DNA of 46,094 nucleotides from Burkholderiales bacterium (GCA_947473125.1 CANJDH010000028.1:1-46094); one strand, 5' to 3'; shown: positions 8,339 to 15,561, counted from the stretch's first letter. The notes: generated by a model from the sequence alone, not told the origin. Numbers and translations: made by a program.

Positions 8339-8986
8339 CGATATCGAAAATTAGCCAGTTTGTTGTTGATTGCCGGCAATGTATTCGCACAGTCCGCGCC
8401 GCCTGAGTTCATCGCGGACTCCAAAACCGGATGCAAAATCGGCAGGCCCGGTGGTGTTGAACCCAACGACCCGGTATCGTGGTCTGGTGGCTGCAAGAAC
8501 GGTCTGGCCGACGGTCGGGGGATCTTGCAAGCAGGCAAGCCAGATTCTGCCGTTCGATTTGAAGGGGTGTGCCGCGCAGGTCTGGCAACCGGCAAAGGCA
8601 TTTTTGTGTACGCGAACGGGGCTCGCTACGAGGGCGAATTCCGCAATGGTGATTTCGACGGCAAGGGCAGCTTGCAGATGGTGGACGGGAGCACCTACGT
8701 GGGTGACTTCAAGAATGACGAAATGAACGGCACGGGCGTGCGCAAGTATGCGAACGGGAGCATCTTCATGGGCCAGTTCAAGGATGGCCAGTTAAACGGC
8801 AAGGGCGGCGCCTTTGTGGGCGGTGACAGCTACGAAGGCGACTTCAAAGCGCATAAGCCGGATGGAATCGGTGTGGCCACCATTGAAGGGAAAACCTACT
8901 CTGGCTCGTGGGTGAAAGGGTGCTTGCGCAAGGGGGAGTTGAAGGTGAATTTTGTGGCCACCCGAAAAGAGTGCGGATTCAATTGA
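8336..8986 (+). CDS. secreted MORN-repeat protein
   Basis: A 216-residue protein. ATG 8336 lies at the end of the duplicated leader, with AGGGAA just upstream. It starts with a Sec signal peptide (MRYRKLASLLLIAGNVFAQS). About five to six MORN-type units follow, with the pattern Y-x-G-x-F-K/R-N/D-G-x-x-x-G-x-G (for example YEGEFRNGDFDGKG and YVGDFKNDEMNGTG). Scattered Cys residues lie at both ends. MORN repeats form elongated beta-sheet surfaces that bind proteins or membranes. Its neighbourhood with Sel1 proteins suggests a set of exported scaffold proteins. Confidence 0.88.
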   Translation: MRYRKLASLLLIAGNVFAQSAPPEFIADSKTGCKIGRPGGVEPNDPVSWSGGCKNGLADGRGILQAGKPDSAVRFEGVCRAGLATGKGIFVYANGARYEGEFRNGDFDGKGSLQMVDGSTYVGDFKNDEMNGTGVRKYANGSIFMGQFKDGQLNGKGGAFVGGDSYEGDFKAHKPDGIGVATIEGKTYSGSWVKGCLRKGELKVNFVATRKECGFN

Positions 8987-9033
8987 TGCGTGGTTATGAG
9001 GTGTTTACTCAATTTCGGGGCAGTGCCGGTTGA

Positions 9034-9336
9034 TTACTTTTTTTCTGGCTTGTTGCACCACACCACAGCGTTGAACGTAGCTGAAACGTACGCCGAGTCG
9101 TGGCCAAAAATGCACTTTGGCGAGCGCTCAACTTCGCGTATACCGCCTTCTCTTTTGCAACTGAGCGCGATATCTTCTTCGGCCCCTTTTATCGCTTTCT
9201 CGCATGCCAATGTGTCGCCATTTTTCTTCTCTATACCGATACGATGAATTTTTCGTCCGTTATCCGAGTATGCAAAGGCATCGACTGACGCAATTGCCAT
9301 AAATAACGCACCTGCCACTACCAGTCTGCTGTTCAC
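9034..9336 (-). CDS. small secreted Cys-containing protein, unknown
   Basis: A 100-residue protein. GTG 9336 is chosen because it opens a clear signal peptide (MNSRLVVAGALFMAIASVDA) and has GGGGA 7 nt upstream; longer starts run into the antisense of methyltransferase debris. The mature part is about 78 residues with four Cys residues (ACEKA, LSCKR, KCIFG, WCNK) that could form two disulfides. No family is recognised. It converges with the MORN gene, 47 bp away. Confidence 0.6.
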   Translation of the reverse strand: MNSRLVVAGALFMAIASVDAFAYSDNGRKIHRIGIEKKNGDTLACEKAIKGAEEDIALSCKREGGIREVERSPKCIFGHDSAYVSATFNAVVWCNKPEKK

Positions 9337-9400
9337 TGCTATGTCCCCGGCTGCGATTGGATTATTTGTCCTGGGTTCAGGGTAGCGCATTCCCAATCCA

Positions 9401-9426
9401 GCCGGGCACATCGGCACACTGCCGAG
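9401..9426 (+). repeat. scrap of the COG2521-like methyltransferase gene
   Basis: These 26 bases match 14405-14430, inside another methyltransferase fragment, with a single mismatch (shared CCGGGCACATCG and CACACTGCCGAG). This tiny piece just upstream of the larger fragment at 9454 points to repeated recombination. Confidence 0.6.
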
Positions 9427-9453
9427 TCGTGGTCGCCCACCGCGGGTCGCGCC

Positions 9454-9750
9454 TTGACGCTCACCCACGGCGACATTGCGAAAGAGATTCTCACGCTGGC
9501 CAATGACTCGGTCGACGCGATATTGCACGACCCGCCGCGCTTCGGCATTGCCGGCGAATTGTATTCACAGGTGTTTTACGACCAGCTCGCCCGCGTGCTC
9601 AAGCGCCGGGGCAAGCTGTTTCACTACACCGGCACGCCCAACAAGCTCACCAGCGGCCGCGATGTGCCCAACGAAGTGGTGAAGCGCCTGCGGCAGGCCG
9701 GCTTTGTGGCGGCGCCCAATGGCGACGGAGTGTTGGCGGCGAAGAAGTGA
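9454..9750 (+). pseudogene. C-terminal fragment A of a COG2521-like methyltransferase
   Basis: A 98-codon frame beginning at TTG with no proper start. It matches by eye the C-terminal half of the predicted class I SAM-dependent methyltransferase family COG2521: LTHGDIA, then the DPPRF motif (HDPPRFGIAGELYS), the LKRRGKLFHYTGTPNKL strand-turn and a final VVKRLRQAGF helix. The N-terminal AdoMet-binding half (glycine-rich loop) is missing, so it cannot be active. Fragments B (12089) and C (14381) derive from the same gene type. Confidence 0.75.
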
Positions 9751-9760
9751 GCCAAAAATG

Positions 9761-9783
9761 GCTCCCACCAAGGGTTTCAGGCC
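9761..9783 (+). repeat. REP-like repeat, copy 1
   Basis: Reads GCTCCCACCAAGGGTTTC followed by AGGCC, the best consensus copy of the dispersed repeat described in the findings. It lies 11 bp after the stop of methyltransferase fragment A. Confidence 0.8.
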
Positions 9784-9833
9784 ATCGCCTTGTGCCGGCC
9801 GCGCGCAGGGCATTGCAGTTCACTCGGCGCAGT

Positions 9834-10802
9834 TCAGTCCAACTTCACGCCCGAGCTTTTGACTGCCTGTGCCCATTGCCTGGTCTCGCGCCCGATCAGG
9901 TCGGCAAACTGCGCCGGCCCGGCCGCCACCGGGTCGATCCCCTGGCCTACCAACAGCGAGCGCATTTCAGGGCTGGCGAACGCACGCTGCACTTCGGTCG
10001 ATAGCCGGTCGATCACTGCCTTGGGCGTACCTGCCGGCGCGTTGAGGCCGAACCACAAGGCCGAGTCAAAGCCGGGGATGCCGGCATCGGCGAAGGTCGG
10101 CACATCAGGCAGCGCCGCCATCCGCTGACGCCCGATCACGGCCAGGGCCTTGAGCTTGGCGGCCTTGATCTGCCCCATCACCGGCGTGGCCGGCGTAAAC
10201 GACAAATCGACCACGCTGGCCATCACGTCGGTCATCGCCTGGGTGCTGCCTTTGTAGGGCACGTGGGTCAGCTTGATGCCGGCAAGCAGGTTGAACAGTT
10301 CGCCATACAGGTGGGTGAAGGTGCCGTTGCCGGACGAAGCAAAGGTCAGTGTGCCGGGTGCCGCCTTGGCCGCCGCGACCAGGCTGGCAACGTTGACCAG
10401 CGGCGAATTTCCCGGCGCGATCAACACCACCGGATTTTCCGCCAGCAGCGCGATCGGGGCCAGGTCACGGCCGAAATCGAATTTCGAATTGGTCGAGAGC
10501 AGGGGGTTGATGACGTTCGCCGTGGTGCTGACCAGCAGCGTGTAGCCGTCGGGCGGCGCTTTGGCGACGGCGTCGGCGGCAATGCTGCTGCCCGCGCCCG
10601 CGCGATTCTCGACTATCACCGGCTGGCCCAACTGGCTGGTGAGCCTGGTGCCAAGCGCGCGTGCGATCAGGTCGGCGGTGCTGCCGGCCGGGAAGCCGAC
10701 CACCAGCTTGATCGCTTGCTCCGGAAAAGCGCCCCAGGCCGCCGGCATGGGCGCCAACATCGTGCAGCAGGCGAGGGCGAGTAATTGTAGGGTTTGTCTC
10801 AT
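9834..10802 (-). CDS. Bug-family tripartite tricarboxylate transporter substrate-binding protein
   Basis: A 322-residue periplasmic receptor with signal peptide (MRQTLQLLALACCTMLAPMP, cleavage near AWG-A). Family motifs are visible: the start of the mature part (FPEQAIKLVVGFPAGS), PVIVENRAGAGSSIAADAVAKA, DGYTLL, and HVPYKGSTQAMTDV. Bug proteins bind small carboxylic acids or related ligands and feed TctAB permeases or signalling systems. No tctA/tctB lies nearby, so this is an orphan receptor. It follows the hydrolase gene on the same strand by 33 bp, so the pair may take up and cleave a related substrate; this is inference. Confidence 0.93.
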   Translation of the reverse strand: MRQTLQLLALACCTMLAPMPAAWGAFPEQAIKLVVGFPAGSTADLIARALGTRLTSQLGQPVIVENRAGAGSSIAADAVAKAPPDGYTLLVSTTANVINPLLSTNSKFDFGRDLAPIALLAENPVVLIAPGNSPLVNVASLVAAAKAAPGTLTFASSGNGTFTHLYGELFNLLAGIKLTHVPYKGSTQAMTDVMASVVDLSFTPATPVMGQIKAAKLKALAVIGRQRMAALPDVPTFADAGIPGFDSALWFGLNAPAGTPKAVIDRLSTEVQRAFASPEMRSLLVGQGIDPVAAGPAQFADLIGRETRQWAQAVKSSGVKLD

Positions 10803-10841
10803 GTGTTTCCTTTCGGTGATCAGGCCAACATCAGGCCAACT

Positions 10842-12008
10842 TCAGGCCAACAAGCGGTCGGACATCCAGTCGCACAGCAAGCTCAAGGCCGGCTCCGGCC
10901 GGTCCAGGTTGACGTGGGCTGCGCCCCCTTCGGCTTCGGTGAAGATCCGCAGTTGCTTGTGCTTTGAGCTTACCGCGGCGAGCAGGCGCTGCGCTTCGGA
11001 AGGCGGCGCGTGGCGATCATTCTCGCCATGCACGATGAACAGGTCGCATTCGATCTGGTGCGCAACCGATTCAAGGCGAAATGCTTCGAGCTTGCGGAAC
11101 GCGCTCTCCCAGTCCGGTGTGCCGAGGATGCGCAAAATCTGTTTGCCGGTGGTGCCCAGCGGCGCATTGCCGCCCAGTTGCGTCGCCCCCTCGCCGGGCC
11201 GATAGCCGACCCGGCGCACCATGCAGGCGTGCGTATCGAACACCGCGCCCATCACCCCGCATGCCTTGATGCGCTTTTCAAAGGCCACCGCACGCGGCGC
11301 GTAATACCCGCCCCAGCTGGCGGCGACCATGCCGATTCGCGCGGGGTCGATTTCCGGGCGTTTGACCATCCAGTCGACCACCGCACTCACCGGCACCTCG
11401 AAGTCATGGCGCGCCACCATCCCATGCACCCGCAATGCCGCGCCCTGCCCAGGGCCGTCGATCGCCACGGTGGTGATGCCGCGCCGCGCCAGGGCGAGCG
11501 CGACGTAATACATCTCCTCCTTGTTGGCATCGAGTCCGTCCGACAAAATGCAGGCCGGGCTCCTGCCGTTGCTGCCCACCGCAGGCACGACGTAAGCCGG
11601 AATCACTTCGCCACCAAACGGAATGTCGACGATCTCGACCACCGGCTCGCGCGCTTCGGCAAAACGGCGAAAGCACTCGAGGTGCTTGCCATACATGGCG
11701 TGGGCACGCGGATCGTCCGGGTCCAGCAGGCCCTCGGCCCATTGGTAATAGACCGAAGCGCGCAGTGAAAAGTCGCTCTCGCTGACACGATGGCCCGCCG
11801 CGCGTGCCGTGTCCGCCGAGATTTCCAACTGATGCCCGAGTTCAAACCATGCCTGGTGCCAGGCCTCCAGGTCGCCGGACGGTGCCACCTTGGCGGCTTC
11901 GCGCAGCCTGGAACAAGCCCAGTCGATCTCGCCAAACAGGCCGCCCGCCGCGATCGAGCGCAGCACCGCCAGCGACCAGCGATAGTTGTCGGGAAAATAA
12001 TGGAACAT
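10842..12008 (-). CDS. alpha/beta hydrolase, FrsA/2,6-dihydroxypseudooxynicotine hydrolase-like
   Basis: A 388-residue protein. It has an N-terminal helical cap (residues ~1-120) and a C-terminal alpha/beta-hydrolase fold. The nucleophile elbow reads VAASWGGYYAPR, the acid is probably the Asp in HGENDRHAP, and the His lies in GGAAHVNLD. The oxyanion region may be LSDGLDANKEE. This layout matches the FrsA-like esterases and C-C bond hydrolases such as 2,6-dihydroxypseudooxynicotine hydrolase. The actual substrate is unknown. It heads a two-gene operon with the Bug receptor downstream. Confidence 0.85.
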   Translation of the reverse strand: MFHYFPDNYRWSLAVLRSIAAGGLFGEIDWACSRLREAAKVAPSGDLEAWHQAWFELGHQLEISADTARAAGHRVSESDFSLRASVYYQWAEGLLDPDDPRAHAMYGKHLECFRRFAEAREPVVEIVDIPFGGEVIPAYVVPAVGSNGRSPACILSDGLDANKEEMYYVALALARRGITTVAIDGPGQGAALRVHGMVARHDFEVPVSAVVDWMVKRPEIDPARIGMVAASWGGYYAPRAVAFEKRIKACGVMGAVFDTHACMVRRVGYRPGEGATQLGGNAPLGTTGKQILRILGTPDWESAFRKLEAFRLESVAHQIECDLFIVHGENDRHAPPSEAQRLLAAVSSKHKQLRIFTEAEGGAAHVNLDRPEPALSLLCDWMSDRLLA

Positions 12009-12088
12009 GTTTTTCAGGCCTGCATGAGGGTGGGGGAAGCAAGGGATGGATGCGCGTTGTGTCCATGTTACTCAACCTTGATGCCGGC

Positions 12089-12238
12089 AAGTGCAGGGGC
12101 AAGCTGTTTCACTACACCTGCACGCCGAACAAACTGACCAGTGGCCGCGATGCGCCAAACGAAGTGGCGAAACGCCTGCGGCAGGCCGGGATTGTTGCGG
12201 CGATAAACGGCGATGGGATTTTGGCGGTGAAGATGTAG
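12089..12238 (+). pseudogene. C-terminal fragment B of a COG2521-like methyltransferase
   Basis: About 50 codons ending at TAG 12236-12238 read GKLFHYTCTPNKLTSGRD and then a NEVAKRLRQAGIVAAINGDG end, colinear with the last 50 residues of fragment A at 9454-9750 and about 80% identical. Everything upstream is missing. It abuts the start of the divergent hydrolase gene on one side and the AbiE promoter region on the other. Confidence 0.72.
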
Positions 12239-12354
12239 GCGACATACCCGACGTTGGGACACCGAGCGGGGCGGTGAGCGGAAATCGAAATGGGCGGGTG
12301 GCTAGAGAGGCGCTGTGGTAGCGGGTCTACGTGGCATGCATGGCTGAGAGGCAC

Positions 12355-12375
12355 ATGCACCAAAGGTTTCAGGCC
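12355..12375 (+). repeat. REP-like repeat, copy 2
   Basis: Reads ATGCACCAAAGGTTTCAGGC, a variant of the repeat core. A related inverted arm (GGTAGCGGGTCTACG, near 12317) lies ~35 bp upstream, as in copy 3. Confidence 0.6.
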
Positions 12376-12426
12376 GATGCGTTGTTGAAAAGTGCGATTT
12401 CCCTTAGATGTTCTCTTTTTTACAAC

Positions 12427-12508
12427 GTTCATATTTCGTGAACATACATATTTATTGAACAAATCACCAGTTTAGTTCATAATTTTAATGCGTTCGCAAT
12501 TTATGAAC
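12427..12508. promoter_or_regulatory. nested palindromic operator of the AbiE operon
   Basis: Six GTTC/GAAC half-sites are arranged symmetrically around position 12467.5: GTTC 12427, GAAC 12440, GAAC 12457, GTTC 12475, GTTC 12492, GAAC 12505. The outer pairs form two 17-bp elements of the type GTTC-N9-GAAC (GTTCATATTTCGTGAAC and GTTCGCAATTTATGAAC). A seventh GAAC at 12522 overlaps the abiEi start codon, 17 bp on. AbiEi antitoxins are known to bind inverted repeats in their own promoter, so this is the likely autoregulation site. Confidence 0.7.
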
Positions 12509-12523
12509 GTAATTGAAAAATGA
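12503..12523 (+). other. possible six-codon leader peptide MNVIEK
   Basis: ATG 12503 opens a frame MNVIEK that ends with TGA overlapping the abiEi start codon in the arrangement ATGA. The abiEi start has no strong Shine-Dalgarno sequence of its own, so translation could be coupled to this leader. It may also be chance. Confidence 0.25.
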
Positions 12524-13569
12524 ACGAAGCCACCATCCTCGACCACACCATCGCCGCCCTCGAACCCTTCGGAATCAAGGTGCGGCAGCAAAACCGCCCC
12601 GCGCGCGATACGGGGGCGGACGCTTGGTTGCGCATAGAAAAAGACAAGCAACAAGTCGACTACGTGGTGGAGGTCAAGCGCACGCTCCCAAACGCAACCT
12701 TGGGTGCGGTGGTGGCGCGTTTGCGTCAAACCGCTGCCCGCACCGGGCGCCAGCCGCTGCTTGTCGCGGGCCACATCACGCCGCCGATGGCGGAGCGTCT
12801 GCGCGCGCTTGATCAGGCCTTTGCCGACACCGCAGGCAACGCCTGGCTCACCGGCCCCGGCCTGCTGGTGATGGTGACCGGGCGCAAACCTGAACAGAAG
12901 CCCAAAGCCCTGCGCGACGAGGGCAAGGCCTTTACCGCGGCGGGGCTGAAGGTGTTGTTTGCACTTATCTGCGATCCGGAATTGGCGGAGGCGCCGCAGC
13001 GCGCTATCGCCACTGCCGCCAACGTGGCCCTCGGCGTGGTACCGGCCGTTCTCGCAGACCTGGAAAAAAAGGGGTATCTGGCGACGGCGGGGCGCCGCCG
13101 CCGCCGTTTCCATCCCAACCGCCGGCTGCTGGACAACTGGGCAATCGCCTATGCGCGCACCTTGCGTCCGAAAACATTGATCCGGTTGGTGTTGCCCGAG
13201 CCATTCGACAACTGGAAGGAATGGAACCCCGGCGAGCACGACATGCAATGGGGCGGCGAGGCGGGCGGTGCCCTGCTGACTGACTACCTGCGTCCAGGCG
13301 AGCTGACGGTTTATGGGGACAAGATTCCGGGCACCTGGATGGCACGGCGCAAAATGCGCACGCCCCAACCGGGCGGCGGAACGCAATTCGTGGAATTGCG
13401 CAGGCGCTTTTGGGGCAAGACCCTGAAGCACCCGGAAGGCGTGCCGGCGGACATCGTGCCGCCCGCACTGGTCTACGCCGATTTGCTGGCGACGGGCGAC
13501 GGGCGCTGCATCGCCACCGCGGAACTCGTATATGAAACCCATCTCGCTGGACTTTTCCCAACGCACTGA
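12520..13569 (+). CDS. abiEi: type IV TA antitoxin/regulator, AbiEi family (long form)
   Basis: A 349-residue protein. The N-terminal ~130 residues look like a restriction-endonuclease-like fold: VDYVVEVKR gives an E51-x-K53 pair, followed by PLLVAGHITPPMAERLR and DTAGNAWL, a pattern typical of the long AbiEi_2-type proteins. A winged-helix segment follows (VALGVVPAVLADLEKKGYLATAG, residues ~170-195), then a C-terminal AbiEi domain (~215-345). It should neutralise and repress the AbiEii toxin whose gene overlaps its 3' end by 38 bp. The upstream half-site array is the probable autoregulatory target. Whether the ExK pair is catalytic cannot be told. Confidence 0.85.
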   Translation: MNEATILDHTIAALEPFGIKVRQQNRPARDTGADAWLRIEKDKQQVDYVVEVKRTLPNATLGAVVARLRQTAARTGRQPLLVAGHITPPMAERLRALDQAFADTAGNAWLTGPGLLVMVTGRKPEQKPKALRDEGKAFTAAGLKVLFALICDPELAEAPQRAIATAANVALGVVPAVLADLEKKGYLATAGRRRRRFHPNRRLLDNWAIAYARTLRPKTLIRLVLPEPFDNWKEWNPGEHDMQWGGEAGGALLTDYLRPGELTVYGDKIPGTWMARRKMRTPQPGGGTQFVELRRRFWGKTLKHPEGVPADIVPPALVYADLLATGDGRCIATAELVYETHLAGLFPTH

Positions 13570-14377
13570 ACTCGCCGTCGAAGCGCAGGCCATCGCCGCG
13601 GTTTCGGCGGTGGCGCTGCCGATGGACGTGCCGTTGTTGATCGTTGGCGCGTTCGCGCGCGACCTGCACGTTCGTTACCGTTTCGGCAAAGACCCGGAGC
13701 GCGTTACCGAAGACATCGATCTTGCGGTGGCCGTGCCGAGCTGGTCCGCGTTTAATACCCTGCGCGAGGGGCTGATTGCTTCGGGGCAATTCAGTGGTCA
13801 GCCTGCGGTCTTGCATTCACTGCGGCATGCCAGCGGGCTGGCGGTCGATCTGGTGCCGTTTTCGGGCGTGGAATCCGCCGAGCGCCGCATTGCCTGGCCA
13901 CCTCGTGGCGAATTCGTGATGGATGTGTTCGGATTTCAGGAGGCGCAAGTCACGGCGCATCCCATCAGCCTGCCTGGCAATGTGCCGGCCAGGCTGATTT
14001 CGCTGCCGGCGCTTGCCATACTCAAGCTGGTGACATGGAAAGACCGCCACTTCAGTGCACCGCTCAAGGATGCGCACGATTTGATGCTGATCGTCGGGGA
14101 GTATCTCGCGTTTGGCAATGTGGATCGCCTGTGGACCGAATTCGCCGATTGGACTGCGGAAGAGAGTTTTGACTACGAAGATGCCGGAGCACGCATGCTC
14201 GGCCGCGACATGCTCGCTGTGCTAGACCGGCGTGGCGTGGAGCGCATCGGCGCCATCCTCGCCGCCGAGACAGATGAGGGGAGCCCCGGCATACTCGCAA
14301 ACGCAATGCGCTCGACCGATCCGGACAAGGCGCGCAAACTGCTTGCAGTTCTCTACCGAGGTCTGTTGGAAATCTGA
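13532..14377 (+). CDS. abiEii: type IV TA toxin, AbiEii/AbiGii-family nucleotidyltransferase
   Basis: A 281-residue protein. Nucleotidyltransferase motifs are intact: VGAFARDLH (residues 38-46), TEDIDLAV with D61 and D63 as the metal ligands, VDLVPF with D106, and the C-terminal pair K165 (LAILKL) and D180-x2-D183 (KDAHDL). AbiEii toxins transfer GTP or other NTPs and are thought to block tRNA or other RNA, causing reversible growth arrest and phage abortive infection. The start ATG 13532 lies inside the abiEi frame, consistent with coupled translation. All motifs expected of an active toxin are present. Confidence 0.88.
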   Translation: MKPISLDFSQRTELAVEAQAIAAVSAVALPMDVPLLIVGAFARDLHVRYRFGKDPERVTEDIDLAVAVPSWSAFNTLREGLIASGQFSGQPAVLHSLRHASGLAVDLVPFSGVESAERRIAWPPRGEFVMDVFGFQEAQVTAHPISLPGNVPARLISLPALAILKLVTWKDRHFSAPLKDAHDLMLIVGEYLAFGNVDRLWTEFADWTAEESFDYEDAGARMLGRDMLAVLDRRGVERIGAILAAETDEGSPGILANAMRSTDPDKARKLLAVLYRGLLEI

Positions 14378-14380
14378 CTA

Positions 14381-14500
14381 TCGACGCTCACGCACGGCGA
14401 CATTGCCGGGCACATCGTCACACTGCCGAGCGACTCGGTCGACGCTTTCCTGCATGACCCGCCGCGCTTCGGCATCGCCGGAGCTTTGCTGGGGCGGTAA
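14381..14500 (+). pseudogene. middle fragment C of a COG2521-like methyltransferase
   Basis: This frame begins 3 bp after the abiEii stop. It reads STLTHGDIAGHIVTLPSD then SVDAFLHDPPRFGIAG and stops at TAA 14498-14500. It matches the first 40 residues of fragment A (9454). Fragments B and C are complementary parts of the gene, but B lies upstream of C, with the AbiE operon between them. Confidence 0.72.
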
Positions 14501-14515
14501 TTCCAAGTAGAATGC

Positions 14516-14546
14516 ACCCATATGTCGCAATATGGGTACCCATATT
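14516..14546. promoter_or_regulatory. VapB-type operator over the antitoxin start codon
   Basis: Three alternating copies of an octamer occur: ACCCATAT (14516-14523), ATATGGGT (14530-14537), ACCCATAT (14538-14545). The last two fuse into a perfect 18-bp palindrome AATATGGGTACCCATATT that contains the ATG at 14532. This is the likely binding site of the ribbon-helix-helix antitoxin. Confidence 0.7.
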
Positions 14547-14780
14547 AAAACCACGATCGAAATCTCCGACACGCTTTTCCTTCAGGCAAAGCGCCAGGCG
14601 GCCAAGAGTGGCACCACGCTGCGTGCCTTGATCGAGCAAGGGCTGAAGCAGGCTCTGAAAGACAGCGCCCAGGCACCGGCACACCAGCCGCGCGATGGCC
14701 GCGTGAAAGGCAAAGGCCTGACGCGCGAGGCCCGCAGCGCCGGCTGGCGGGCAGTGCTGGATGCGGCCAACGAGCGGTGA
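14532..14780 (+). CDS. vapB: VapB-type ribbon-helix-helix antitoxin
   Basis: An 82-residue protein. The N-terminus (HIKTTIEISDTLFLQAKRQA) is a typical DNA-binding ribbon followed by helices (GTTLRALIEQGLKQAL). The basic C-terminal tail (ending GWRAVLDAANER) would wrap the toxin. The start codon sits inside the operator palindrome, so translation and repression sites overlap. It overlaps the toxin gene by 4 bp (GTGA). Confidence 0.88.
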   Translation: MGTHIKTTIEISDTLFLQAKRQAAKSGTTLRALIEQGLKQALKDSAQAPAHQPRDGRVKGKGLTREARSAGWRAVLDAANER

Positions 14781-15214
14781 TCGCGGTCGACACCAACCTT
14801 CTGGTCTACGCCCATCGTGCCGACCATGAGTGGAATGACGCGGCACACGCTTGCCTCAACAACTTGGCAGCCAGCCGCGCCGCATGGGCGATTCCCTGGC
14901 CCTGCGTGCATGAATTCATTGCCATCGTTACGCGCCCCAAAATATTCAACCCGCCTTCCACCCTGAAGCAGGCACAAGCACAGGTGGAGATCTGGATGGA
15001 ATCACCTAGCCTCAGCCTGATCGGCGAAGCGCCCCAGCATTGGGCCACGCTGGCGAAACTGGCCACCCAGGCGAAGGTGCAAGGCGGCGCGATCCACGAT
15101 GCGCGCATTGCGGCGATCTGCCTGGACCACGGCATCAGTGAGCTATGGACTGCCGATCGGGATTTTTCGCGGTTCCCGGGGCTGCGGGTGCGCAACCCGC
15201 TGGTGGAGAGCTAG
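14777..15214 (+). CDS. vapC: PIN-domain toxin, VapC family
   Basis: A 145-residue protein starting with GTG inside the antitoxin stop (GTGA overlap). The PIN acidic residues are visible: D5 in IAVDTNLLVYAH, a Glu in CVHEFIAIV, an Asp in IHDARIAAIC and the Asp pair in TADRDFSRF. PIN toxins are Mg-dependent ribonucleases, usually cutting tRNA or rRNA. The length and motifs are complete, so it is probably functional together with the upstream antitoxin. Confidence 0.92.
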   Translation: MIAVDTNLLVYAHRADHEWNDAAHACLNNLAASRAAWAIPWPCVHEFIAIVTRPKIFNPPSTLKQAQAQVEIWMESPSLSLIGEAPQHWATLAKLATQAKVQGGAIHDARIAAICLDHGISELWTADRDFSRFPGLRVRNPLVES

Positions 15215-15282
15215 CCGCCTGGAAGCGGCCTTGCTGGCGGGCGTCACAACAAAGTGGACGCGGTGGATGGCCGGAGAGCCTC

Positions 15283-15342
15283 TCTGGAAGCGGGTTTCCA
15301 AGGTATGCAGGCCCGGGAAGCCCATGCACCAAGGGTTTCAGC
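15283..15342 (+). repeat. REP-like repeat, copy 3, with inverted arm
   Basis: An inverted arm GGAAGCGGGTTTCC at ~15287-15300 is followed about 24 bp later by ATGCACCAAGGGTTTCAG (15324-15341). The second arm ends exactly where the beta-lactamase-like remnant begins. Confidence 0.65.
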
Positions 15343-15343
15343 G

Positions 15344-15499
15344 GGCAGCTTCTCCTGGCCGGGCGCCTACGGCACCAACTGATTTGCCGACCCCAAAGAG
15401 CAACTGGTGGTGGTGTTCATGGCGCATTCGCCGGGGCCGATTCGCTGGCATTACCGGTATGTGGTGAATGCGATCGTGAATCAGGCGATTGTTGACTGA
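15344..15499 (+). pseudogene. C-terminal remnant of a beta-lactamase-family serine hydrolase
   Basis: The frame reads GSFSWPGAYGTN, then TGA, then FADPKEQLVVVFMAHSPG and a RWHYRYVVNAIV end. This matches the C-terminal end of class C beta-lactamase-like esterases, where GAYGT-x-F-x-x-DP and the VFM(A/T) strand are conserved. The catalytic N-terminal part (SxxK, YxN) is gone and one in-frame stop has arisen. The 5' edge coincides with a REP-like repeat. Confidence 0.7.
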
Positions 15500-15523
15500 A
15501 CTGGGATCGGGCGTGTGCAGATT

Positions 15524-15551
15524 CCATATGCTGTATGCATACAACATATGG
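15524..15551. promoter_or_regulatory. 28-bp palindrome upstream of the promoter
   Basis: CCATATGCTGTATG followed by CATACAACATATGG: the two 14-bp arms are reverse complements with one mismatch. It lies 10 bp upstream of the probable -35 box of the winged-helix/nucleotidyltransferase operon. Confidence 0.65.
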
Positions 15552-15561
15552 AGATAACTAT

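Noticed and set aside
12472-13593. 373-codon minus-strand frame opposite abiEi
   Set aside because: abiEi has a recognisable family, coupled downstream toxin and operator; the antisense frame shows no domain.
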